From positions 1 through 38,978 of the forward strand of contig JASHOI010000251.1 in assembly GCA_030041195.1 (NCBI GenBank): a DNA stretch of 38,978 bases, given 5' to 3'. Positions 9,101 to 15,931 of this stretch are shown here, piece by piece. Source of the stretch: Streptosporangiaceae bacterium (lineage in GTDB: Bacteria; Actinomycetota; Actinomycetes; Streptosporangiales; Streptosporangiaceae). How positions within the stretch are numbered: position 1 is the first letter of the stretch; every line of letters starts with the position of its first letter. A program made the position numbers and the translations under genes. The notes under the pieces are model-generated. The model did no database searches. It was given only the letters and a program-made list of their open reading frames with translations, and was not told the DNA's origin.

Positions 9101-9322
9101 TCGGGCGGCGTGACGTCCGCCGGGCTCCCGAAGCGGGTGCCACAGGCAAATCTCGTCCCCGGGGCCGCAGGTGCGGTTGCCGGGTCGTCGGCGATGGCGC
9201 CGGCCAGGTCAGCGGCTGCGACGCGGGATCGTTTCGCTAGTTTCCAGCGGGGCGTCAGGGAGGGCCGTGCCGCTGCGGGCCAAGCCGGGTCTGATGACGG
9301 AAAGGATGAGGGTTCGGCATGA
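6164..9322 (+). CDS. cvnA: CvnA-type membrane sensor kinase, locus 2
   Basis: 1052 residues. Order: basic cytoplasmic head, membrane segment at about 58-76, extracellular nitrate/nitrite-sensing (NIT)-like helical domain to about 375, second membrane segment at about 379-400, HAMP linker, a helical block NAMFVNLSRRSQSLVERQ and FQMDHLATRMRRNSENLL (His 523 in the phospho-acceptor-like place), and a HATPase_c domain with N-box Asn 598 (ELVENATSFS) and G1 box DQGVGM from 627. A long Pro/Gly tail repeats TGPLP / TGPQP, then ends with conserved blocks LPIFEAVESDWFRR and TSAGLPKRVPQANLVPG. In Streptomyces conservons CvnA forms a membrane complex with CvnB, C and D, resembling a G-protein-coupled receptor unit. 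The GTG start at 6164 is supported by GAGGTGAAGG. cvnB follows 78 bp downstream. Confidence 0.92.
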   Translation: MRTRPTTDRSGAGSAPAGLASEPADAVGAQGSPKEDGQRSAAGRGSRFALRNWRVSWRLIALIAIPTVTAMAFGLVRIDEAMKSAAADQRVEQLANLGGAVTHLAYAMEDERDALAGYVAGGRNPSPRTATAAPTANLSADYAATNAAAAQVASLGSGITGNSAFPAQVQSDLSAVLDRIADLPRYRSAATQSEAPWTSVITDYSTPLADLFALNDQIAQGSSDPTLANTVRALGALSRAEDEASQQRGILNAALLQGQFEPGSAGTLTNALAAQNAEFAEFQSAASIGEQQTYSNTVAGPAVDTAQQMETEAIDSGGSGGTLLVSVPSGSLRSGSVAGTWNSDMTTTLTDMRKVEQGLVNSVLAQSRAQHSALTRTAVETGIEVLAVLIVVLMITIVVARSMVRPLRKLRTGALEVAGLRLPDTVRRMSETDGEGVSLEVEPIDVNSSDEIGEVARAFDQVHREALRLAANEAALRGNVNAMFVNLSRRSQSLVERQIRLIDDLEQGEQDPERLSSLFQMDHLATRMRRNSENLLVLAGHDESRRWNQPVALVDVLRAALSEIEQYERVTLNVQPGIAVRGQAVSDVVHLTAELVENATSFSAADTPVTIAGHLLSSGGVLLEITDQGVGMGAEEMAHANWRLDNPPVVDVAVSRRMGLFVVARLAARHGIRVRLRPAASGGLIALVWLPDETIMHETPDGSPGARRDSMAEPALGPVADGAFAGVGAGTNGGSTSIWGDEGRTAAEQELNAARTPRFAPLRADAEDSGRLGPKRIPGAGPRPGAGWATTGPLPVFRTVPRPATGIGPDPGLTGPLPAVTGPQSLATGPQPVQPGPQPTETGPEPVVRPDAESEAPQAETASSGAATASPAAFDFGGGSQPDDANGSDSLLTTPYPVLGAPAQSWDTGSSRSGVIVPPADGNGEEHRLPIFEAVESDWFRRGRPAVSRPTLEPEPSNGWATSPADEGWRAAEAVSAPSSGGVTSAGLPKRVPQANLVPGAAGAVAGSSAMAPARSAAATRDRFASFQRGVREGRAAAGQAGSDDGKDEGSA

Positions 9323-9400
9323 GGTGGCATGGGCTCGTCGTTGCGGTCATGCTTGGGGCTGGTGGCTAGTGGCGGTCTTGGTTAGTAGGAAGGAGCGTTC

Positions 9401-9835
9401 GTGAGTCCGCTTGTGCGTCCGGCTCAGGACCTGAACTGGCTGATCACGAACTTCGTGGAGCGGGTGGCTTCGGTCGCTCACGCGATCGTGGTGTCGTCGG
9501 ACGGGTTGCCGATGGCATATTCGCAGGGCTTCCCGGCAGATCGGGTTGATCAGCTCGCAGCAGTCACTTCGGGGCTTACAAGCCTGACCCAGGGAGCGTC
9601 CCGGGTCTTTGAGGGTGGCGCGGTCACTCAGACGGTCGTCGAGATGCAGCGAGGGTTGCTGATCGTGATGGCGATCAGCGATGGGTCCAGCCTCGCCGTG
9701 CTGGCGGCCGCGGACTGCGACATGGGGCTCGTGGCCTACGAGATGGCGCTGCTGGTGGAGCGAGTAGGCAGTGCGCTGACACCGGAGGTGCGCGGTGCTC
9801 AGCCGCCTGGGTGGCGTGAGGATGGCAGACTGTGA
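9401..9835 (+). CDS. cvnB: Roadblock/LC7 protein CvnB, locus 2
   Basis: 144 residues forming one Roadblock/LC7 (longin-like) domain: DLNWLITNFVERVASVAHAIVVSSDGLPMAY, a central AAVTSGLTSLTQGAS helix, VVEMQRGLLIVMAISDGSSLAVLAA strands, and the closing helix YEMALLVERVG. Bacterial Roadblock proteins act as partners or regulators of small Ras-like GTPases, here the CvnD protein encoded two genes downstream. It is the only intact cvnB of the window: loci 1 and 3 keep just its first codons. The GTG start at 9401 has GGAAGGAG seven bases upstream, and the same start region is conserved in the two stumps. Confidence 0.95.
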   Translation: MSPLVRPAQDLNWLITNFVERVASVAHAIVVSSDGLPMAYSQGFPADRVDQLAAVTSGLTSLTQGASRVFEGGAVTQTVVEMQRGLLIVMAISDGSSLAVLAAADCDMGLVAYEMALLVERVGSALTPEVRGAQPPGWREDGRL

Positions 9836-9847
9836 CAGGAGATGCCG

Positions 9848-10399
9848 GTGTCGGTCCCGGGCCGGGATGACCGGGCGCCTGCTGGCGGCAGATACCGTCC
9901 ACGGCCGGGAAACGGAAATGGTGCGCCGAACTCGGCTGACGCACCATCCCGGTCAGTGTTCGGACCTGCGGTAGTCGGCTTTGGCGCTGGTGTCCCCGGC
10001 GGGACTGGCCCCGCCGGAGCGGGGCAGCGCGATCCGCGCCTGGGGCGGGCGGGGGATGGCGCTGGGAGCTCGCTGGTCCGGCCGTACGCGGTGACGGGGG
10101 GGCGGACCAGGCCTCGAACGCAGCTGGAGATCGAGGCGATGGTCGCGGCGGCTCACTATGAGGCGCGGGATTTGTCGGTGCTGAGCCCGGAGTGTCAGGC
10201 GATTTTGGGGTTTTGCCGGGATTGGCGGTCGGTGGCGGAGATTTCGGCGGTGCTGCGGATGCCGCTGGGGGTGGCCCGGATTTTGATCGCTGATATGGCT
10301 GTGGAAGGGCTGGTGCGGATCCACCAGCTTGATCACGCGCAAGGTCGCCCGGACCTTAACTTGCTAGAGAGGGTGCTCAGTGGACTTCGCAAGCTCTAA
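9848..10399 (+). CDS. cvnC: DUF742 protein CvnC, locus 2
   Basis: 183 residues. A Pro/Gly/Asp-rich head of some 70 residues precedes the DUF742 core SLVRPYAVTGGRTRPRT ... LSVLSPECQAILGFCRDWRS ... AEISAVLRMPLGVARILIADM ... LLERVLSGLRKL. The core probably forms a winged-helix-like adaptor in the Cvn complex. Start choice: ATG 9842 directly abuts AGGAG, while GTG 9848 sits six bases after it, so GTG 9848 is preferred; locus 3 shows the same arrangement. The last 20 bases overlap cvnD, suggesting coupled translation. Bases 10072-10300 are nearly identical to locus 1 and use G/T-rich third positions, unlike the C-rich codons of locus 3. Confidence 0.9.
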   Translation: MSVPGRDDRAPAGGRYRPRPGNGNGAPNSADAPSRSVFGPAVVGFGAGVPGGTGPAGAGQRDPRLGRAGDGAGSSLVRPYAVTGGRTRPRTQLEIEAMVAAAHYEARDLSVLSPECQAILGFCRDWRSVAEISAVLRMPLGVARILIADMAVEGLVRIHQLDHAQGRPDLNLLERVLSGLRKL

Positions 10400-10979
10400 C
10401 GCGGTCTCCGGCGTGGCGGCAGATGCCGCCATGACGTCGGTGAAGATCGTCGTGGCTGGTGGGTTCGGCGTTGGAAAGACCACCTTTGTCGGGTCGGTAT
10501 CGGAGATAACGCCGCTGACGACCGAAGCAGTGATGACCTCGGCGAGTGAAAGCCTGGACGACCTGTCACACACCCCGGACAAGACCACGACCACGGTGGC
10601 GATGGACTTCGGGCGGGTGACGCTCGACGCCGGGCTGATCTTGTACCTGTTCGGTACGCCGGGACAGCACCGGTTCTGGTTCATGTGGGACGACCTGATC
10701 CACGGCGCCATCGGGGCGGTGGTGCTGGTGGATACCCGCAGGCTTGCTGATTCGTTCCCCGCTGTCGACTACTTCGAATCGGCCGGGCTGCCGTTCATCG
10801 TGGCGGTGAACGGGTTCCACGGCGATTTCCCGCATGAGATCGGCGACGTGCAGGAGGCGCTGTCGGTCAGCCCGCATGTCCCGGTCATCCAGTGTGACGC
10901 GCGGGATCGCCGGTCGACCAAGTCGACGCTGATCTCGCTGGTCGAGCACGCCATGGCGATGCAGCTCAGCCCGCGTTAG
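10380..10979 (+). CDS. cvnD: Small GTPase CvnD, locus 2
   Basis: 199 residues of the conservon-type Ras-like GTPase family (MglA relatives). The P loop GGFGVGKTT is at 27-35; switch I/II regions include TTTTVAMDFGRV and LYLFGTPGQHRF, the G3-like motif in which the usual first Asp is Gly, as is normal in this family. VAVNGF takes the place of NKxD and CDARDRRST the place of the G5 loop. It should bind and hydrolyse GTP under control of CvnB/CvnA at the membrane. GTG 10380 lies inside the end of cvnC. A convergent lipoprotein gene begins its stop 1 bp after the cvnD stop. Confidence 0.93.
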   Translation: MDFASSNAVSGVAADAAMTSVKIVVAGGFGVGKTTFVGSVSEITPLTTEAVMTSASESLDDLSHTPDKTTTTVAMDFGRVTLDAGLILYLFGTPGQHRFWFMWDDLIHGAIGAVVLVDTRRLADSFPAVDYFESAGLPFIVAVNGFHGDFPHEIGDVQEALSVSPHVPVIQCDARDRRSTKSTLISLVEHAMAMQLSPR

Positions 10980-10980
10980 C

Positions 10981-12003
10981 TCACTTGATCAGCAGGCTCT
11001 GCACCGAGATCGACGTGATGATCATGCCGGAGTCGTACATGAGGTCGGCGATCCGCTGCACCTGACCGACGTTCAGGAACGCCGGGTACTGCCCGATGTT
11101 GACCAGGTCGGCATAGAGCGTGCTCATGCCCTCGCCGCGGAGCACGGACTCGACGTTGCTGCGCTGCCCCGAATCGGACTGGGCCGTGGTCAGCGCGGCC
11201 CGGAAAGCCTGCAGCGCGGCGGTGTGCTGACTGGCAAAGGACGCGGTGCTGAAATAGCCGGACAGGGGCAGGTTGGCGGTCACACCGCTGCAGGCGTCGA
11301 GCACTTCCTGCGCGCCCAGCTGGGTCTCCGCCTCGATGATCAAGGGGTCGGTAGCCACGATGGCGGCCACCCGGTGGTCCTTCAGCGCGGTGATCATCTG
11401 GTCCTGCGGCATCTCGTCCCAGGTGATGTCGGCCGGGTTCACCCCGTCGGTCTGCAGGACCGTCTCGGCGGCCAGCGTGTCGATGTTGTAAGGGAAGGTG
11501 GTTGAGTACAGGGCGACCTGGGCCTCCGGCGTCGCCACGCGCTTGCCGATCAGACCCTGCGGCGAGTTGATGCCCGACGAAGGCAGGGCGAGCACCTGCA
11601 TGGTGCCGGATGACGCGTCGTAGCCGTCCGTGATCATCTTCAGCTGCGCGCCCTTGGCAATCGCATAGAAGAAGGCCGTGTAGTCCCCGTCCGCGACGTC
11701 AGCCTTGCCCGCCGTCAGCGCGCTGTAGACGGCGTCGAGGGACGAGTAGTCCTTGATGGTGACCGCGATGCCCTGCTGCTTGAACAGCCCGTCCTGGGCG
11801 GCCACCTCCAGCGGCGCGGTCTCGATGCCGGGCACCACGGCCACCGTGAGCGTCTGGCCCGATGGCAGGGCGGAGCCCGACGTGCCGGGCACGTGGCAGG
11901 CCGTGGCGGCGAGCGCCAGGGCGAACGCGGCCAGGGGGATGCTCGACAGGCGCAGGACGCGGCCGATGGTCACGGAGCGCGCTCGAACCGACGCAAGCTG
12001 CAC
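10981..12003 (-). CDS. Orphan NMT1/SsuA-like solute-binding lipoprotein 2
   Basis: About 340 residues. The signal peptide ends in ALAATAC, a lipobox. The mature protein opens with TLTVAVVPGIETAPLEVAAQDGLFKQQG, followed by LTAGKADVADGDYTAFFYAI, DGVNPADITW and DHRVAAIVATDPL, the pattern of NMT1/THI5-like and SsuA-type binding proteins. There is no transporter ATPase or permease beside it. The GTG at 12003 has GAGGA six bases upstream and is preferred over an ATG at 12075, which would put 24 polar residues before the signal peptide. It converges with cvnD of locus 2. With lipoprotein 1 this makes the second case of a solute-binding lipoprotein placed tail-to-tail with a conservon, so it may present a ligand to the CvnA sensor domain; that is inference. 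Confidence 0.86.
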   Translation of the reverse strand: MQLASVRARSVTIGRVLRLSSIPLAAFALALAATACHVPGTSGSALPSGQTLTVAVVPGIETAPLEVAAQDGLFKQQGIAVTIKDYSSLDAVYSALTAGKADVADGDYTAFFYAIAKGAQLKMITDGYDASSGTMQVLALPSSGINSPQGLIGKRVATPEAQVALYSTTFPYNIDTLAAETVLQTDGVNPADITWDEMPQDQMITALKDHRVAAIVATDPLIIEAETQLGAQEVLDACSGVTANLPLSGYFSTASFASQHTAALQAFRAALTTAQSDSGQRSNVESVLRGEGMSTLYADLVNIGQYPAFLNVGQVQRIADLMYDSGMIITSISVQSLLIK

Positions 12004-12187
12004 GTGACGTCCTCTGTTCCTCGTGTGCAGGTTGTTGCAGGAGTACAAATCATTCGCTGCTGGAGCATAAGCCATTCTTAGGTCACAGCGTGAGCGACCG
12101 CGATACTCTTCTCATGGTTAGCCTAGACGTGCCGAAAGCCATTATGGAGATTTTTCCAAGTTCTCGCTGCTAAGAGGGGTACTCGCT

Positions 12188-12250
12188 ATGTCGGTTCCGG
12201 AGGCCCCGGCCCCGGTGACGTCCTGCCGCTCCTGCTATGAAGAGTCGTGA
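12188..12250 (+). CDS. 20-codon upstream ORF overlapping cvnA of locus 3
   Basis: ATG 12188 follows AAGAGGGG and opens 20 codons (MSVPEAPAPVTSCRSCYEES) that end at TGA 12248-12250, 14 bases past the cvnA ATG at 12237. The cvnA start itself has no good ribosome site, so re-initiation from this leader is plausible. The peptide has a CxxC pair and no similarity to the leader of locus 2. Confidence 0.4.
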   Translation: MSVPEAPAPVTSCRSCYEES

Positions 12251-15200
12251 GGCCCTGCGCCGGGGGCGCAGAAGCGCAGACTGGTTAACGTTCAGGGCGG
12301 TCCGTCGGTCCGCCGATTCGAGTCAGAGCCCAGGGCAGGGCGGAGGGGTTGGGGGCCCGGGCGCTGACCTGGAGGCTTCGGGTGGCCACCGGCGGCCCGG
12401 CGGCCGCGGGCCGGGGGACCAGCCGGCCGGCGGTGGGTCGCGCCGGTCGATCTGGGATCGGCGCCTTTCGCTGAAGGACTGGCGGGTACGGTCGCGGCTG
12501 CTGCTGCTGATCGCGGTGCCGGTGCTCGTGGCCGTGGCGTTCGGCGGCCTCGCCATCGTCTCGTCGCTGCGTACCGCGCAGAGCTACCAGCAGGTGCAGC
12601 GGCTGGCCGTGCTGGCCGGCGACGCCACCAACCTGGCCCAGGCCCTGCAAAACGAGCGCGAGGACACCGTCACGTTCATCGCGATGGGCAACGCCGGCGG
12701 CCGCGCGAACGTGCTGGCGGGGAACAAGGGTGACGCGGCCGGCGAGCTGACCCTGCTGCAGTCGGACTACGCGGTGACCGGCCGGGCGGCGGCCCAGGTC
12801 ACCAGCCTGGCGAGCACCATCGGCGGCTCCTATCCCGCGCTGGCGCAAACGCAGGCCCAGGCCGCGATCGCCGCGATCGCCGATCTTCCGTCGCTGCGGC
12901 AGGCCGCGACCACCACAAAGCTCCCCGTGCTGACGGTGATCAACGACTACGGCTCCATCATCACGCAGCTCCTGGCCCTGGAAGACGAGGTCTCAGCGGG
13001 CAGCAAGAACGCGGCTCTCGCTGACGACGTGCTGGTGACCAACCTGATCTCCAGCATGAAAGAGGAAGCGGCCGAGCAGCAGGCGATCGTGACCTCGGCG
13101 CTGCGCCCGGACCAGCAGCTTGCCGGGGAGCTGCTGGGAAACGTTCAGGTCAGCAACGAGTCGCTGTCGGTGCTCAACCAGGAGGCCGCGGAGCAGGCCG
13201 CGAACCTGTCCGCCTTCGACCTCACCGCGACGACCGCTCAGCGGCAGCTCTACAACAGCGAGCTGTCCTCGGCGCTTGCCGCCACCGCTCAGCAGGAGTT
13301 GCTGCAGGCGTCCTCGCTGCTGGCGGCCGGGATCACGTCAGCTAGCGACCCCACGTTCGTGGTCGCGGCCGGCAACGCTACCTACATCACCAGCGCGCTC
13401 GGATCGGTCGAGCAGCAGCTGATGTCGTCGATCATCGCGCAGAGCGGGTCGCTGCGTGACAGCGCGGCGGATACCGCACTGATCGAGGGCGGCGGGGTAC
13501 TCCTGCTGCTGGTGCTGGCGCTGGTGCTGATCGCGCTCGTCGGCCAGTCCATGATCGGGCCGCTGCGCAGGTTGCGGACCGGAGCGCTGGAAATCGCCGG
13601 GGTGCGGCTGCCGGAGACGGTCCGGCTGATGGCCGAGACCGACGGCGAGGGTGTCTCGCTCGACGTGGAGCCGATCGATGTCGACTCCGCCGACGAGATC
13701 GGTGAGGTGGCGCGGGCCTTCGACCAGGTACACAAGGAAGCCCTGCGGCTGGCGGCGAACGAGGCCGCGCTGCGCGGGAACGTCAACGCGATGTTCGTGA
13801 ACCTCTCCCGGCGCAGCCAGTCGCTCGTGGAACGGCAGATCCGCCTGATCGACAGCCTCGAGCAGGGCGAGCAGGATTCCAAGCGGCTGGCGAGCCTGTT
13901 CCAGATGGACCACCTGGCCACCCGCATGCGCCGCAACTCGGAGAACCTGCTGGTCCTCGCCGGCCAGGATCTCTCCAGGCGGTGGAACCGGCCGGTCGCG
14001 CTCGTGGACGTGCTCCGCGCTGCCCTGTCCGAGATCGAGCGCTATGAGCGTGTCACGCTGAACGTGCAGCCGGGCATCGCGGTGCGCGCACAGGCGGTCA
14101 GCGACGTGGTGCACCTGACCGCTGAGCTGGTGGAGAACGCGACCTCGTTCTCGGCCGCCGATTCACCCGTCACGATCGCCGGTCACCTGCTGGGCAGCGG
14201 GGGAGTGCTGCTGGAGATCGCTGACCAGGGTGTGGGCATGGAGGCGGACGAGATGGCCCATGCCAACTGGCGGCTGGATAACCCGCCGGTGGTGGATGTG
14301 GCGGTCTCGCGGCGGATGGGCCTGTTCGTGGTCGCCCGGCTGGCGGCCAGGCACGGCATCAGGGTCCGGCTGCGTCCCGCGGACAGCGGCGGCCTGGTCG
14401 CGCTGGTCTGGCTGCCCGATGAGGCGATCACCCGGGAGGGCGTGAACAGTCCCGGAATGCCAAGGCGCAGGCCGATCGAGCCCGACAACTCAGGGCCGTG
14501 GCCCGTCATGGACGGCGCGGGGGCAGGGATCGCGGATGGCGGCCGAGGCACGGTGGAACACCAGATCAACATCGCCCGAACGCCGAGATTCGCGCCGCTG
14601 CGTGCGGACGGGGACCTGGCCAACTCGGGGCCGCTGCCACTGACCGGGCCGATTTCACAGCCGGGGGCGACATGGGCGAGCACGAACGGACCCCTGCCCG
14701 CGTTCGGGGACACGTTCGGGGACACTGGTTCGCCCGCTGTCGAATCCGAGACGGATGTCGCCACGCCTCCGGACGGGACGCTGGGCTTCGGCAGCGTCGA
14801 CGCCTCGGCGCCGCTCAGCCCGCCCACCGGGACCCCGATCAGCTCTCCGGATTTCAGCGGCCCGTTCAGCTCTCCGGGCTTGACCGACCCCGTCAGTTCC
14901 CCGGGTTCAGGCTCGTTCAGCTCTCCGGGTTCAGGTTCGTTCAGCTCTCCGGGTGCGGCCGATCCGCTCAGCGCTCCGCTCGGCTCGCCGAGTATTCCGC
15001 CGCGCTCACCGAGCGGCGTTATCGTGCCACCGTCGGCCGACGCGGAGGAGCAGAACCGGCTGCCCATCTTCGAGGCCGTCGAGTCTGACTGGTTCCGCCG
15101 TGTGCGCAGGATCGTGAGTACGCCGGGACAGGCGCAGGAGATCGGCAGCAGCTGGGAGTCACCGGCGGACGAGGGCTGGCAGGCCGCGGAGGTGGTCCAC

Positions 15201-15446
15201 TCGCCGTCCTCAGCGGGGATGACGTCGGCAGGACTTCCGAAGCGGGTGCCAAAGGCCAACCTGGTGCCCGGAACGGCCGCCGCTCCGGCCGTCGGCCAGG
15301 CCGCCCGGGCCGCCGCCTCGGCCCGGTCAGCGGCGGCGACGCGCGATCGTTTCGCCAGCTACCAACGCGGTGTGCTCAGGGGCCGGGCCGCCGCCACGGG
15401 TACGGGGTCTGACGGTGGAGAGAACGAGACGTCGGATGGAGCGTGA
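12237..15446 (+). CDS. cvnA: CvnA-type membrane sensor kinase, locus 3
   Basis: 1069 residues with the same plan as the locus 2 protein: membrane segment at about 82-108, NIT-like extracellular helical domain, second membrane segment at about 415-437, HAMP, phospho-acceptor-like His 559 in FQMDHLATRMRRNSENLL, and HATPase_c with Asn 634 and DQGVGM from 663. The extracellular part shows only weak similarity to locus 2 (an AAQVTSLAST-type segment is shared), while the kinase core is almost the same protein and in two stretches the same DNA. The tail linker differs, repeating SSPG and GSFSSPG, before the shared end blocks LPIFEAVESDWFRR and TSAGLPKRVPKANLVPG. cvnB is missing downstream. An ATG at 12237 is used, inside an upstream ORF. 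Confidence 0.9.
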   Translation: MKSREALRRGRRSADWLTFRAVRRSADSSQSPGQGGGVGGPGADLEASGGHRRPGGRGPGDQPAGGGSRRSIWDRRLSLKDWRVRSRLLLLIAVPVLVAVAFGGLAIVSSLRTAQSYQQVQRLAVLAGDATNLAQALQNEREDTVTFIAMGNAGGRANVLAGNKGDAAGELTLLQSDYAVTGRAAAQVTSLASTIGGSYPALAQTQAQAAIAAIADLPSLRQAATTTKLPVLTVINDYGSIITQLLALEDEVSAGSKNAALADDVLVTNLISSMKEEAAEQQAIVTSALRPDQQLAGELLGNVQVSNESLSVLNQEAAEQAANLSAFDLTATTAQRQLYNSELSSALAATAQQELLQASSLLAAGITSASDPTFVVAAGNATYITSALGSVEQQLMSSIIAQSGSLRDSAADTALIEGGGVLLLLVLALVLIALVGQSMIGPLRRLRTGALEIAGVRLPETVRLMAETDGEGVSLDVEPIDVDSADEIGEVARAFDQVHKEALRLAANEAALRGNVNAMFVNLSRRSQSLVERQIRLIDSLEQGEQDSKRLASLFQMDHLATRMRRNSENLLVLAGQDLSRRWNRPVALVDVLRAALSEIERYERVTLNVQPGIAVRAQAVSDVVHLTAELVENATSFSAADSPVTIAGHLLGSGGVLLEIADQGVGMEADEMAHANWRLDNPPVVDVAVSRRMGLFVVARLAARHGIRVRLRPADSGGLVALVWLPDEAITREGVNSPGMPRRRPIEPDNSGPWPVMDGAGAGIADGGRGTVEHQINIARTPRFAPLRADGDLANSGPLPLTGPISQPGATWASTNGPLPAFGDTFGDTGSPAVESETDVATPPDGTLGFGSVDASAPLSPPTGTPISSPDFSGPFSSPGLTDPVSSPGSGSFSSPGSGSFSSPGAADPLSAPLGSPSIPPRSPSGVIVPPSADAEEQNRLPIFEAVESDWFRRVRRIVSTPGQAQEIGSSWESPADEGWQAAEVVHSPSSAGMTSAGLPKRVPKANLVPGTAAAPAVGQAARAAASARSAAATRDRFASYQRGVLRGRAAATGTGSDGGENETSDGA
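14906..14953 (+). repeat. 24-bp tandem repeat, two units, in the CvnA tail
   Basis: Two adjacent 24-base units (14906-14929 and 14930-14953) differ at one base and encode GSFSSPGS-type repeats in the low-complexity linker of CvnA of locus 3. Confidence 0.9.
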
Positions 15447-15489
15447 CCCTGGTAACGGTCGTGGTAGCAGAAGTCGGAAGGGAGCGGCA

Positions 15490-15543
15490 GTGAGTCTGCT
15501 GATGCGTCCGGGAGATGCTGGTGCCGGTCCCGGGCCGGGATGA
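15490..15543 (+). pseudogene. 17-codon remnant of cvnB, locus 3
   Basis: A GTG at 15490 after GGAAGGGAG opens 17 codons (MSLLMRPGDAGAGPGPG, then TGA). Codons 1-7 match the start of the intact cvnB (MSPLVRP). From GGAGATG at 15511 the DNA is instead the ribosome site and start of cvnC, as at 9838 in locus 2. So cvnB is deleted from about codon 7 to its stop, with the cvnC start left intact. Confidence 0.75.
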
Positions 15544-15931
15544 CTGGCCTCCCGCGGGTTATGGCGTTCCGGACGGGACGGACCTAAACGACGCAGAAGA
15601 TTTCCTGGTGCGGCCGTACGCGGTCACGGGGGGAAGGACCGAGCCGAGGTATCAGCTGGAGATCGAGGCGATGGTCGCCGTTGCCCATTATCAGGACCGG
15701 GATCTCTCGGTGCTGAGCCCGGAATGCCAGGCCATTCTCGGCCTCGGCGGGGGCTGGCGGTCGGTCGCGGAAATCTCCGCCGTGCTGCGGATACCGCTGG
15801 GCGTTGCGCGGATCCTGATCGCGGACATGGCGGTCGAGGGGCTGGTGCGGGTTCACCAGCTGGATCACGCGCAGGGCGGGCCGGATCTCAACCTGCTTGA
15901 AAGGGTACTCAGTGGACTTCGCAAGCTCTAA
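15521..15931 (+). CDS. cvnC: DUF742 protein CvnC, locus 3
   Basis: 136 residues with a short head (VPVPGRDDWPPAGYG) and the DUF742 core FLVRPYAVTGGRTEPRYQLEIEAMVAVAHY, LSVLSPECQAILGLGGGWRSV, EISAVLRIPLGVARILIADMAVEGLVRVHQLDHAQGG and LLERVLSGLRKL. Compared with copies 1 and 2 the Phe-Cys-Arg of ILGFCRDW is replaced by Leu-Gly-Gly, and codon use is C-rich at third positions. GTG 15521 is six bases after GGGAG; ATG 15515 abuts it. The last 20 bases overlap cvnD exactly as in locus 2. Because cvnB is gone, cvnC directly follows cvnA after about 70 bases. Confidence 0.88.
   Translation: MPVPGRDDWPPAGYGVPDGTDLNDAEDFLVRPYAVTGGRTEPRYQLEIEAMVAVAHYQDRDLSVLSPECQAILGLGGGWRSVAEISAVLRIPLGVARILIADMAVEGLVRVHQLDHAQGGPDLNLLERVLSGLRKL

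Noticed and set aside
14881..14960. A short direct-repeat array as a possible CRISPR
   Set aside because: Two adjacent 24-bp units without spacers, in frame inside the CvnA linker; it is a coding tandem repeat.
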